Positions 8,551 through 16,713 of a DNA stretch of 64,000 nt are shown one piece after another (position 1 is the first letter of the stretch; each line of letters opens with the position of its first letter). The stretch is taken from NCBI RefSeq assembly GCF_907177275.1, contig NZ_CAJSLV010000114.1:62001-126000 (forward strand), given 5' to 3'. Under the pieces are notes generated by a model, which was not told the DNA's origin, made no database searches, and was given only the letters and a program-made list of their open reading frames with translations. This stretch comes from Actinacidiphila cocklensis (GTDB lineage Bacteria > Actinomycetota > Actinomycetes > Streptomycetales > Streptomycetaceae). A program made the position numbers and the translations under genes.

Positions 8551-9747
8551 ATGCGCTCACGCCGCCTGAAGCTCACCGTGACCGGCGCCGTCGTGGCCGT
8601 CCTGGCAGCCGGCACCGTGTCAGCGGCATCCCCAGGCGCGGCCCGGCCCGCGGACCCGGTCCGGCCGGCGTCCCCGGCGGGCACCAACGAAGCCCGGGCC
8701 ACCGCGACGTACGCGGCACTGGAGAAGTACTTCGGCACGACGGACGGTTCCGGGCTGTTCCGCGAGCAGTATCCGGTGGCAGCCGGCGACAACCCGTACT
8801 CCTACGAGTGGCCGCTGTCCCAGGTGCACGTCGCCGCACTGGACATCTCCGCGGTCGACCCCCACTACCGGCAGAAGCTGGCCGCGGTGGACCGCTCGCA
8901 GGAGCACTACTGGAACCCCGCCGGCGGGACGACCGGAGTGGCCGGCTACGACTCCTACGTCATCGCCCCCTACGGAGCGGGCGGCGACCTGTTCTACGAT
9001 GACAACGAGTGGGTCGGCCTGGAGAAGGTCCAGGACTACCTCCAGCACCACGACGCCGCCGCGCTGTCCCGGGCGGAGCAGATCTTCACGTTGGTCAGGT
9101 CCGGGTGGGACACCGACCCGAGCCACGCCGCTCCCGGCGGCGTCTTCTGGACCCAGGCGCCCTGGAGCCAGGACCGCAACACCGTGTCCAACATGCCCGC
9201 CGCCGAACTGGGCGTGCGGCTTTACCAGATCACCGGCAAGCGCGCCTACCTGGACGACGCGAAGCGGTTCTACGACTGGACCAACGCCAACCTGCAGAGC
9301 CCGAGCGGGCTCTACTGGGACAACGTCAAACTCGCGGGCGCCGTCGACCAGACCTTCTGGACCTACAACCAGGGCGTCCCCATCGGCGTCAACGTCCTTC
9401 TCTACCAGGCCACTCACGACCGTACGTACCTCGCGCGCGCCGAGCGCATCGCCGAGGCGGCCTACGACTACTACGTCACCGGCGGCAAGCTCACGAGCCA
9501 GCCGGTGTTCTTCAACTCGATCTTCTTCAAGAACCTGCTGCTGCTGGAGTCCGTCACCGGAGGCCACAAGTACCAGCAGGCGATGGCCGATTACGCGGGC
9601 TGGGTGTGGAGCAGCGCCAGCGACCCGCAGACCGGCCTGGTGCACTTCGACACCGGCGGCGCCACGCAGTCGATCCAGCAGGCGGCCGCGGCGCAGATCT
9701 TCGCGGTGCTCGCCTGGCCGAGGTCCAAGTGGCCGACGCTGTACTGA
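8551..9747 (+). CDS. Secreted GH76 family alpha-1,6-mannanase-like hydrolase
   Basis: Predicted extracellular mannan-degrading enzyme, 398 residues. A Sec signal peptide (RSRRLKLTVTGAVVAVLAAG...AASPGAA) precedes an (alpha/alpha)6-barrel type GH76 sequence. The catalytic Asp pair is in FYDDNEWVGL (D150, D151), followed by NTVSNMPAAELGVRLY and FWTYNQGVPIGVNVLLY, all family hallmarks. The start is supported by GAGAGGAGG upstream. GH76 enzymes cleave alpha-1,6-mannan backbones of yeast and fungal walls. Expression is probably under a LacI-type repressor through the palindrome 50 bp upstream. A second GH76 lies at 36790-38676. Confidence 0.9.
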   Translation: MRSRRLKLTVTGAVVAVLAAGTVSAASPGAARPADPVRPASPAGTNEARATATYAALEKYFGTTDGSGLFREQYPVAAGDNPYSYEWPLSQVHVAALDISAVDPHYRQKLAAVDRSQEHYWNPAGGTTGVAGYDSYVIAPYGAGGDLFYDDNEWVGLEKVQDYLQHHDAAALSRAEQIFTLVRSGWDTDPSHAAPGGVFWTQAPWSQDRNTVSNMPAAELGVRLYQITGKRAYLDDAKRFYDWTNANLQSPSGLYWDNVKLAGAVDQTFWTYNQGVPIGVNVLLYQATHDRTYLARAERIAEAAYDYYVTGGKLTSQPVFFNSIFFKNLLLLESVTGGHKYQQAMADYAGWVWSSASDPQTGLVHFDTGGATQSIQQAAAAQIFAVLAWPRSKWPTLY

Positions 9748-9955
9748 CGCGGGCGGCGCCGGGGCTGAGGCCCGCCGCCGGTGCGGCATCCCGGGCCTCG
9801 TAGGATCGCAACACGCCGCACTCGGCGCATCGTGCGCACCACGCACACCGCATCGCCTCATGCGGGAGCGGCGGGCGCGACCCACCCGCCGCTCTCCGGC
9901 ACCCGCGCGACCCCGCGCCGCCTCGACGGACACCTCGACGGAGAAAGGGCCGACG
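9748..9955. other. Gap between GH76 and arabinofuranosidase genes
   Basis: A GC-rich inverted repeat around 9750-9775 (GGCGGCGCCGGGGC / GCCCGCCGCC) just after the GH76 stop may terminate transcription. The rest holds the presumed promoter of the next gene; no operator palindrome was recognised. Confidence 0.35.
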
Positions 9956-11812
9956 ATGACCGCACACCCTCCCAGGAACCGGCTGCGCTCGGCGTTACGG
10001 CGCTGCCGCCGCGCCCTCATCGCGCTGGGCGGGACGCTCGTCCTGGCCGCAGGACTGCTTCTCGGCACCACCGGCCCCGTGCACGCGGCCGGTTCCCTGC
10101 CCTGCGACGTCTACGGCGGCGCGGGCACCCCGTGCGTCGGCGCCTTCAGCACGGTGCGCGCGCTGTACTCCGGCTACGGCGGCAGCCTCTACCAGGTCAC
10201 CCGGGTCGGCGACGGCGCGACCCGCGACATCGGCGTGCTCACCACCGGCGGCTACGCCGACGCGTCCGGGCAGAACGCCTTCTGCACCGGCACCGCCTGC
10301 GTCATCACCCGCATCTACGACCAGTCGCCGCAGCACAACGACCTGACGATCGCCGGCGCCGGCACCGCGGGCGCCGCCAACGCCGGGGCGCTGGCCAACG
10401 CGCTGCACGTCACCGTCGCCGGACATGCGGTGTACGGGGTCTACGTGCAGCCCGGCATCGGCTACCGGCACGCGGTCGGCAGCGGTGTGGCCACCGGCGA
10501 CCAGCCCGAGGGCATGTACATGGTGACCAGCGGCACCCACACCATCCACGACTGCTGCTTCGACTTCGGGAACGTCGAGGCCAAGCCGGAGGACACCGGC
10601 GCCGGCCACATGGACGCCCTCAACATCTCCCCGGCGCGCGCCTGCGACCCCTGTACCGGCAACGGCCCGTGGGTACAGGCCGACCTGGAGGACGGCATCT
10701 TCCAGGCCGACACCAACGCCCACAGCCGCAACGGCGGCAACTCCACGCCCTTCGTCACGGCGGTGCTGAAGAACGACGGCCGGACGAGCTTCGCCCTCAA
10801 GGGCGGCGACTCCCGCACCGGCGGCCTCACCACGTGGTGGAACGGCGCGCTGCCGCCCGGTTACGCGCCCATGAAGAAGGACGGCTCCATCGCCCTGGGC
10901 ACCGGCGGCGACAACAGCAACCGCGCCGGCGGCTCCTTCTTCGAGGGCGCCATCACCGCCGGCTACCCCTCCGACGCGGCGGACAACGCCGTGCAGGCCG
11001 GCATCGTGGCGGCCGGCTACGCGGGCGACACCGCAGGAGTCGCCCCCGCCACGATCAGCGCCCCCGGCGACAAGTGCGTCGACGTCGCCGGCGACGACAT
11101 CGGCGGCGACCGGGCCGCCGTCCAGATGTGGGACTGCAAGAGCGGCGCCGCCGACCAGCACTGGACGCACGAGCCCGACGGATCGCTGCGCACCCTGGGC
11201 CGCTGCCTGGACATCAACGGCAACGGCACCGCCCAGGACACCCAGGTCGAGCTGTGGGACTGCAACGGCGTCGGCGGCCAGAAGTGGGTGCAGCGCGCCG
11301 ACGGCTCGCTGTTCAACCCGCAGTCCGGCCGCTGCCTCGACACCCCGAGCGGCGCCACCGCCAACGGCAGCCGGCTGCGCATCCACGACTGCAACGCCAC
11401 CGTGGCCCAGCTGTTCATCGTGAACGGCGGCGGCACGATCGCCGGTCCCACCGGCAAATGCGTCGACGTCTACGGTGACGACAACGGCGGCGACAGTTCG
11501 GCCGTCGAGCTCTACGACTGCCAGTCGTACGCCCTCGACCAGCACTGGACGCACGAGCCCGACGGATCGCTGCACACCCTGGGCCGCTGCCTGGACGTCA
11601 CCGGCAACGGCACCGCGCAGGACACCCCGGTCGAGCTGTCGGACTGCGCCGACATCGGCGGCCAGCTCTGGCTGCAGCAGAGCGACGGCTCGCTGTTCAA
11701 CCCGCAGTCCCGCCGCTGCCTGGACGCCACCGACGGGGCCACCGCCAACGGCACCCGGCTCCAGATCCACGACTGCAACGGCACGGCAGCACAGAAGTTC
11801 GCACTGAGCTGA
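9956..11812 (+). CDS. Secreted GH54-type alpha-L-arabinofuranosidase with two ricin B lectin domains
   Basis: Extracellular arabinose-releasing enzyme of 618 residues. After a Sec signal (ALIALGGTLVLAAGLLLG...VHAAG) the catalytic domain (about 43-365) begins LPCDVYGGAGTPCVGAFSTVRALY and keeps IYDQSPQHNDL, ADLEDGIF and LGTGGDNSN, segments I associate with the GH54 catalytic Glu and Asp. Two consecutive ricin-type trefoils follow (about 370-490 and 495-618), each with CVDV...GRCLD...QxW repeats; they are close copies of each other. Fungal GH54 enzymes end in an arabinose-binding CBM42, so the lectin replacement is a bacterial arrangement. ATG at 9956 with GGAGAAAGGG upstream. Confidence 0.88.
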   Translation: MTAHPPRNRLRSALRRCRRALIALGGTLVLAAGLLLGTTGPVHAAGSLPCDVYGGAGTPCVGAFSTVRALYSGYGGSLYQVTRVGDGATRDIGVLTTGGYADASGQNAFCTGTACVITRIYDQSPQHNDLTIAGAGTAGAANAGALANALHVTVAGHAVYGVYVQPGIGYRHAVGSGVATGDQPEGMYMVTSGTHTIHDCCFDFGNVEAKPEDTGAGHMDALNISPARACDPCTGNGPWVQADLEDGIFQADTNAHSRNGGNSTPFVTAVLKNDGRTSFALKGGDSRTGGLTTWWNGALPPGYAPMKKDGSIALGTGGDNSNRAGGSFFEGAITAGYPSDAADNAVQAGIVAAGYAGDTAGVAPATISAPGDKCVDVAGDDIGGDRAAVQMWDCKSGAADQHWTHEPDGSLRTLGRCLDINGNGTAQDTQVELWDCNGVGGQKWVQRADGSLFNPQSGRCLDTPSGATANGSRLRIHDCNATVAQLFIVNGGGTIAGPTGKCVDVYGDDNGGDSSAVELYDCQSYALDQHWTHEPDGSLHTLGRCLDVTGNGTAQDTPVELSDCADIGGQLWLQQSDGSLFNPQSRRCLDATDGATANGTRLQIHDCNGTAAQKFALS

Positions 11813-11828
11813 CCCGCCCGGGCCGGAC

Positions 11829-11895
11829 GGTGCGGACGCCCCCTGCGGGGCTCCCGCACCGCCGGACCGTCCCGGTCGGGGCTGTCGCCCCGACC
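11829..11895. terminator. Double hairpin between convergent genes
   Basis: Two strong inverted repeats: GGTGCGG/CCGCACC with inner GCCCC/GGGGC (11829-11860), and a perfect 9-bp stem GGTCGGGGC / GCCCCGACC with a TGTC loop (11874-11895). They sit between the convergent arabinofuranosidase and LPMO genes and can serve both. Confidence 0.75.
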
Positions 11896-11906
11896 ACGGG
11901 GCCGGA

Positions 11907-12620
11907 TCAGGTGAAGTTGACGTCGATGCAGCTGTTGAAGCTCTCGCCGCCCTGGGCGTTGTTGCCCGAGTAGACGGCGTAGAGGAGGTGCTTGCCGTGC
12001 TTGTCCGGCAGGGTGACGTCGAAGGTGTAGTCGCCGTTGTCGATCGCGGTGCCGTTCGTGATGAAGAACGGCGTCTTGTCCAGGTCGCCCCAGGTCAGCT
12101 TCTGCGTGGGGCTGTAGCCGTCCTTGGTGGCGTAGATCTCCAGAACGTACTCGCCGTGGGCGGCGGTGGCGTGGAAGGTGAAGACGTCCTCGGCACCTGA
12201 CCGCAGTTCCGTCGTGGGCCAGTCGCCCCGGGCCAGGTCCAGGCCGCGGTTGGACTCCCGGCCGGCACTGCACAGTTCCCCGTCGGGCACGTTCTGGCGG
12301 ATGTGGGAGTAGCCGCCCTCGCCGTCCCAGAAGCCTGGCCGGGGCGAGATCTCCATCCAGTTGTTGAAGGGGTAGGCGCCGCTCTCCCAGCCGCCGCCGG
12401 CCTCGTAGGCGGCATTGCACGCGGCGTTGGGGCTCTCGCCGCCGGGCCAGTCCGTGACGCCGAGGTCCTTGCAGGCCCTGGCCCTGGCGACGGGATAGGT
12501 CATCGCCCCGTGCTGCGGGACGACGGGTGCCGCGGCCGCCGGCACCGTGGCCGGTACCGCGACGGCGGCCGCCACCATGCCGAGCGCGACCAGCCCCCAC
12601 GACTTCGTGCGCTTGTTCAT
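11907..12620 (-). CDS. AA10 lytic polysaccharide monooxygenase (chitin/cellulose-active)
   Basis: Secreted copper enzyme of 237 residues that oxidatively cleaves crystalline chitin or cellulose. The N-terminal His of the copper brace is H37 in PVVPQHGAMTYP, and the second His is H155 in HATAAHGEYVLEIY; the axial Phe is F236 in SCIDVNF. The signal peptide ends near AAAAP, so mature H37 requires cleavage after Gln36 or further trimming, unusual against the common Ala at -1. No extra CBM is present. ATG at 12620 with GAGGAG upstream. It lies 26 bp after an FN3-domain protein gene on the same strand and is probably translated from the same mRNA. Confidence 0.9.
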   Translation of the reverse strand: MNKRTKSWGLVALGMVAAAVAVPATVPAAAAPVVPQHGAMTYPVARARACKDLGVTDWPGGESPNAACNAAYEAGGGWESGAYPFNNWMEISPRPGFWDGEGGYSHIRQNVPDGELCSAGRESNRGLDLARGDWPTTELRSGAEDVFTFHATAAHGEYVLEIYATKDGYSPTQKLTWGDLDKTPFFITNGTAIDNGDYTFDVTLPDKHGKHLLYAVYSGNNAQGGESFNSCIDVNFT

Positions 12621-12646
12621 CTGCGTGTCTCCTCGGGTGGGTGCGG

Positions 12647-13093
12647 TCAGCGGGGGGTGGTGATCGTGTACTCGTTGGAGAACGCGCTCCAGGCGCCCGA
12701 GGGCAGCTTGGCGCGGATCTTGACCGCGAACTCGGTGTCGGGGCTCTCGCCGACGTTGACGTAGTGCACGGTCTGGCCCGAGGTGGGCGCACCGAACAGG
12801 ACCCGCTGCGCGAAGGCGCCGTTCAGCCAGACCTGGTACTCCGTCGGCTCCGTGTCCTGCGCCGGGCGCCAGGTCAGCCGCAGAGTGTCCAGGTTCCACT
12901 GCCCGTCAGCCCGCACCACCGCCGTTGCGGTCAGCGCGTCGGGTGCTCCCTGAGCCGCCTTCTGCACCACGGCCGGCGCCCGTTCCGCCGCCGGCCCCGA
13001 CGCCCACGCGACCGCAGGCACCGCCAGACCGCCGGCGACCGCGCTCGCGGCTACCCACCAGACCAGCATTCGCTTCCTCGACACCCATTCCAT
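12647..13093 (-). CDS. Exported FN3-like domain protein (LPMO partner)
   Basis: Small protein of about 148 residues with a signal peptide or anchor (SRKRMLVWWVAASAVAGGLAVPAVAWA) and one fibronectin type III-like domain: TLRLTWRP, TEYQVWLNGAFAQRV, TVHYVNVGESPDTEFAVKIRAKLPSG and a final SNEYTITTP strand. It precedes the AA10 gene by 26 bp. I infer an extracellular accessory, possibly substrate-binding or cell-surface protein working with the LPMO. An alternative ATG at 13068 (MLVWWVAAS) has a well-spaced GAGGAAG and may be the real start. Confidence 0.65.
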   Translation of the reverse strand: MEWVSRKRMLVWWVAASAVAGGLAVPAVAWASGPAAERAPAVVQKAAQGAPDALTATAVVRADGQWNLDTLRLTWRPAQDTEPTEYQVWLNGAFAQRVLFGAPTSGQTVHYVNVGESPDTEFAVKIRAKLPSGAWSAFSNEYTITTPR

Positions 13094-13538
13094 GCGACGC
13101 CTGCCTTCCTCTCGACTGGATCGGCCCCCTGGTGCGAAGCAGCAGTGATCGACCTGCGGACTCCGCGCCCGAAGTCTGCACGAGAAGGGCATCAGTCACA
13201 ATCAGTGACATTTCATACTTATGGTGCGCCTCGGTGCCTTGCCGTGGGGCACTGCTGAGCAAGGAGCAGCGCGAGCCCTCGCAGCGTGCCGGCGAGGCGG
13301 ACCGACGTCACGTCAGCTGGGCGGACCCGACGGCCCGGCGGCGCTGACGGACGCCCCGTCACGTCGCTCGATCGGGTGATCTTCAGTGCGTGTCCTGGGG
13401 CGGAGGCGGTCGCGTGCGGGGAGCGGTCCGCGGGGCCGGTAGCGTGGGGTCCACGGAGCCCGCCCGGCTGGTGCCCCTGACAGGACGTGGACGGGCGGGC
13501 ACCCTTGCGACGTCCGGCGGCGGTGCTACCGGGCCGCG
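13094..13538. other. Promoter region of the FN3/LPMO operon
   Basis: Contains two tandem 10-bp copies ATCAGTCACA and ATCAGTGACA (13191-13210), exactly one helical turn apart and also giving GTCAC/GTGAC inverted arms, about 100 bp upstream of the FN3 gene in an AT-rich patch (CATTTCATACTTATGG). This is a plausible operator. The remainder toward 13538 is GC-rich with no gene seen. Confidence 0.5.
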
Positions 13539-14330
13539 TCAGCGGCGCTCGGGCCGCGGCAGCAGTTCACCGTCGACGTAGAGGTCCACGCGCTCGTTGT
13601 AGAAGCACACCAGGCCGGCGATCGGCGCCAGTTGGCGGGTCGGGAAGTCGTACGCCCAGGCCAGGTCGCGCTGCGTGCCGTGGGGCGTGCGGACCGACCA
13701 GTAGCCGCTGGTGGTGCCCTTGTACGGGCAGGCGGTGACGGTGTCGCTCGGCGTCAGCAGGGTGAAGTCGACGTAGACGCGGTCGAGGTAGTAGCGGGTC
13801 GGCAGCCCGGTCTCGAAGACCGGTACGCAGGAGGGCGCGTCGGCCAGCGTGAGCCCGTCGAGTCCGACCCGGACGTGGCTGCTGGAGCGGAGTGCGTCCA
13901 CCCGGGCGTACGGGCTCCTGGGGTGGACGAAGACCTGCTCGTCCTCCTCGAACCAGGCGTCCAGCGCCGCCCATTCGAAGCGGACCGTGCCGGCCAGCCC
14001 CTCGGACGCGTCGTCGGCCCACACCCACGCGGCGCCGGGCCGCAGCTCCTCGCCGACCCGCAGCGCGTGCCGCCGTGCCGTGCCGGGCGCCCGCTTCTCC
14101 TCATGCCCCTCGTCGACCAGCTCCCCGCCGGTCACGTCCGCGACCGGGATGCTGAACTGCGGGTAGGGCGGCCACTCCCACACGTAGCGGGCCCGCCGGG
14201 TGTCCAGCACCGGGCGGCCGCCCGCGAAGCCGCGGATGCGTCGCGGCACCGGCTCGACGTGGCCGGCGGGCACGAGCGTCCCCGGGTAGTTCGGCGCGGG
14301 CCGCTCCGGGTGCTGTGCGGGGTCCGTCAT
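13539..14330 (-). CDS. DUF427 domain protein (two copies)
   Basis: Cytosolic protein of 263 residues formed by two DUF427 beta-barrel units. The first half contains VPRRIRGFAGGRPVLDTRRARYVWEWPPYPQFSIP, the second LGLTLADAPS-like strands and CPYKGTTSGYWSV, FYNERVDLYVDGE, all typical of DUF427. The ATG at 14330 has GAGGAGGG just upstream. The frame runs open further upstream into a uracil-DNA-glycosylase relic, so the fusion seen as one long ORF is almost certainly a by-product of decay next door. Function of DUF427 is not established. Confidence 0.8.
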   Translation of the reverse strand: MTDPAQHPERPAPNYPGTLVPAGHVEPVPRRIRGFAGGRPVLDTRRARYVWEWPPYPQFSIPVADVTGGELVDEGHEEKRAPGTARRHALRVGEELRPGAAWVWADDASEGLAGTVRFEWAALDAWFEEDEQVFVHPRSPYARVDALRSSSHVRVGLDGLTLADAPSCVPVFETGLPTRYYLDRVYVDFTLLTPSDTVTACPYKGTTSGYWSVRTPHGTQRDLAWAYDFPTRQLAPIAGLVCFYNERVDLYVDGELLPRPERR

Positions 14331-14887
14331 GACGCCCTCCTCGGGCCGGGGATCGATCGCGGAGGTGTACGGGCACGGTGCTGGCGTGGTGCTGCGATCG
14401 TACGGGCGCGGGCGGCTCAGAAGGCGCAGCCACGAGGGCAGCCCCGCGGGCAGGTCGGCCTCGGGGATGGTGCCGAGGTCGGCAGGGGGCAGCTTGCCGG
14501 TCGCGGCCACCGCGGGGTCGTAGCGGACCAGCGGGCGCGGGGTGTCCGGGGTGACGGCGCCGTCCAGGGCGGTCAGCGCGGCGTTCCAGTCGTCGATCAG
14601 CCGGGTCCACGACTGCACGGGGTCCGCGCCGGAGGCGATCGCGCTGTCGGGGAAGGTGGGGTGCAGCATGTGCTGGTACGCGCCGGAGGAGGGCGCGCTG
14701 CCCGGCGCGTCGCGCCAGGTGTGGAAGGCGGTGACCGGGATGCGCCGGGCGACGGCCTCGTGGGCGGCCGGGTCCTGGCCGATGACCAGCACCCGCGCGG
14801 TCCCGTCGAGCCGGCCGCGGTGGAAGACCGGTCCCCACTCCACCCGGGAGTGCTGGACCGGATAGACGTCCCCGCCCGGATAGCCGG
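14331..14887 (-). pseudogene. Uracil-DNA glycosylase-superfamily relic with internal deletion
   Basis: The reading frame gives GYPGGDVYPVQHSR then VEWGPVFHRGRLDGTARVLVIGQDPAAHEAVARRI, the N-terminal part of a UDG-superfamily protein with the GQDP active-site loop, followed abruptly by AYQHMLHPTFPDSA, which belongs near the C-terminus. About 90-100 central residues normally between them appear missing. There is no usable start before the homologous N-terminus (an in-frame TGA lies just upstream), and no stop before the DUF427 start, so the gene is broken at both ends. Homolog length is from memory; the internal gap is the key evidence. Confidence 0.6.
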
Positions 14888-14964
14888 CCGCCCTGGTCCT
14901 TCAGGTCGACAAGGTCGCGGAGCGCATCCGGCGCTTCAGGGAGCTCTGGGAGGCCGGGCAGTAG
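14884..14964 (+). pseudogene. C-terminal remnant of an unrecognised plus-strand gene
   Basis: After a TAG the plus strand reads 26 codons with strong coding style (LVLQVDKVAERIRRFRELWE + AGQ, then TAG). It looks like the amphipathic C-terminal helix of a protein whose front part is gone. It abuts the broken 5' end of the UDG relic head to head, marking a breakpoint at about 14885-14890. Confidence 0.4.
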
Positions 14965-14998
14965 ACCGCCTGCCAGGGCGGCTTGTTACAGTGCGCCG

Positions 14999-16504
14999 GT
15001 GCCCGCCTCCTCACGCGACTCCGCGGCCGGCGCCGGATGGCGCGACCAGCAACCCGGCAGCTACACGGAGTTGATGCCCACCGACACCCCCCGGGTGTTC
15101 TGGCTCAACCCCGCGACCCTGTGGAAGGCCCGCAACGGGCCGCTCGCCTCGCTCTTCGGCGACCCCTCCGGCGCCGACCGGCAGCGCTGGGTACGCCGGC
15201 AGACCGACCGGGGCGCCGACCGGGACCTGCTGATCCGGCGCGACGACCCCGACGCGTACTCGTTCCTGCTGATGGGCGACACCGGTGAGGGCGACGGACC
15301 CCAGTACGCGGTCGTACCCGGCCTGTTGAAGGCCGGCGCCGACACCCGCTTCGCGCTGCTGTGTAGCGACGTCCTCTACCCGGTGGGCAGCGCCAACGAG
15401 TACCGCGACAAGTTCTTCCGGCCCTACCGGGACTACCAGGCCCCGATCTACGCGATCCCCGGCAACCACGACTGGTACGACGGCCTCACGGGCTTCATGC
15501 GGGTCTTCTGCCGCGCCCCGCAACTGCCCGCGTCCCCCCGCCCCAGACTCCTTTCGGCCGCATGGTGGCGCGCGCTGCTGTGGAAGAGCCCGGACACCCC
15601 TGACGACGCCGCCCTCGACGACGCCCGCCGGATGCGCTCCGCGCCCGCCCAGGCTGCCGAACAGCCGGGACCCTACTGGGCGTTGGACACCGGCCCGCTG
15701 CGGATCATCGGCATAGACACCGGGCTGCTCGGCGACATCGACGAGGAGCAGGGCGCGTGGCTGCGGCGCGTCTCGCAGGGCAGCCGCCCGAAGATCCTGG
15801 TCACCGGCTCCCCGATCTACGTGGACGGCGAGCACCACCCGTGCGCGATAACCGGGGGCGGCACCGTCGACGACATCGTCCGCGATCCCGCCCACCACTA
15901 TGTCGCCGCCATCGGCGGCGACATCCACAACTACCAGCACTACCCGGTCGACGTGGACGGCCGCCGCATCGAGTACGTCGTCTCCGGCGGCGGCGGGGCG
16001 TTCATGCACGCCACGCACGTCATACCGAAGGTCTCCGTCGGGGGAGTGGAGGAGGACGCCTTCCGCTGCTACCCGATGCGCGGCGACTCCCTCGCCTTCT
16101 ACAGCCGCCTCTACGGCCGCCGCCTCCACCTGCGCAAGCTGTTCGAACTCACCCCGGAAGAGGCCGCCGCGGTCATCTCCCGTCGGCTGGGCATCCCGGC
16201 GGCCCGGCAGTCCGCCGCACCGGTCACGCTGCGCACCAGGTTCGTCGCGACCGCGCTCGGCGTCGCCCGCACCCCGCACCGCAAGGCCCGCATGCGCCTG
16301 CCGGTCCGCAAGACGTACACCAAGGTGCTCTCGCCGGGCGCCGCCACCTTCGCCCCGCCGTTCTTCAAGAGCTTCCTGCGCCTGGACGTCTCGCCCGGGG
16401 CCGTGCGGGTCCGCGCCTTCGCCGCGACGGGGATGCGCGAGCAGGAACTCGACCCGCCGGTGGAGGACGACTTCACCATCGTCCTCCCGCCGGCGGGGGC
16501 CTGA
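14999..16504 (+). CDS. Metallophosphoesterase family protein (501 aa)
   Basis: Calcineurin-like phosphoesterase. Metal-site motifs in order: LLMGDTGEGD, CSDVLYPVG (usually GDxxYxxG), AIPGNHDWYDG, VTGSPIYVDG and IGGDIHNYQHY. The last 150 residues (from about LAFYSRLYGRRLHL) form a separate C-terminal domain that I do not recognise. The GTG start at 14999 lacks a ribosome-binding site; TACAGT at 14986-14991 could be a -10 for a nearly leaderless mRNA. Such proteins act on phosphoester bonds of unknown physiological substrates. No signal peptide is seen, so a cytosolic location is assumed. Confidence 0.78.
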   Translation: MPASSRDSAAGAGWRDQQPGSYTELMPTDTPRVFWLNPATLWKARNGPLASLFGDPSGADRQRWVRRQTDRGADRDLLIRRDDPDAYSFLLMGDTGEGDGPQYAVVPGLLKAGADTRFALLCSDVLYPVGSANEYRDKFFRPYRDYQAPIYAIPGNHDWYDGLTGFMRVFCRAPQLPASPRPRLLSAAWWRALLWKSPDTPDDAALDDARRMRSAPAQAAEQPGPYWALDTGPLRIIGIDTGLLGDIDEEQGAWLRRVSQGSRPKILVTGSPIYVDGEHHPCAITGGGTVDDIVRDPAHHYVAAIGGDIHNYQHYPVDVDGRRIEYVVSGGGGAFMHATHVIPKVSVGGVEEDAFRCYPMRGDSLAFYSRLYGRRLHLRKLFELTPEEAAAVISRRLGIPAARQSAAPVTLRTRFVATALGVARTPHRKARMRLPVRKTYTKVLSPGAATFAPPFFKSFLRLDVSPGAVRVRAFAATGMREQELDPPVEDDFTIVLPPAGA

Positions 16505-16713
16505 GGGCGCCGCGGGAGGGGCGGCAGGGTCAACGCGATGTTGCGGCAGTGTGGCAACGCGACGGCAGTATGAAATGAACGTGTCAGGCGCGGGCCTGTC
16601 GTTGTCGCGGTTTCCCGGCCGACCGTAGTGTCGCCGCGACAGATGCGCCGCCATCGAGCGCCCGGGCCCGTTCTCCTGCGCCCCGCTCCCCCCGTTTCAG
16701 GAGGGGTACCACT

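Noticed and set aside
13539..14843. A natural UDG-DUF427 fusion protein
   Set aside because: DUF427 has its own ATG with an excellent ribosome-binding site, and the UDG part lacks its start and centre, so the continuity is accidental.
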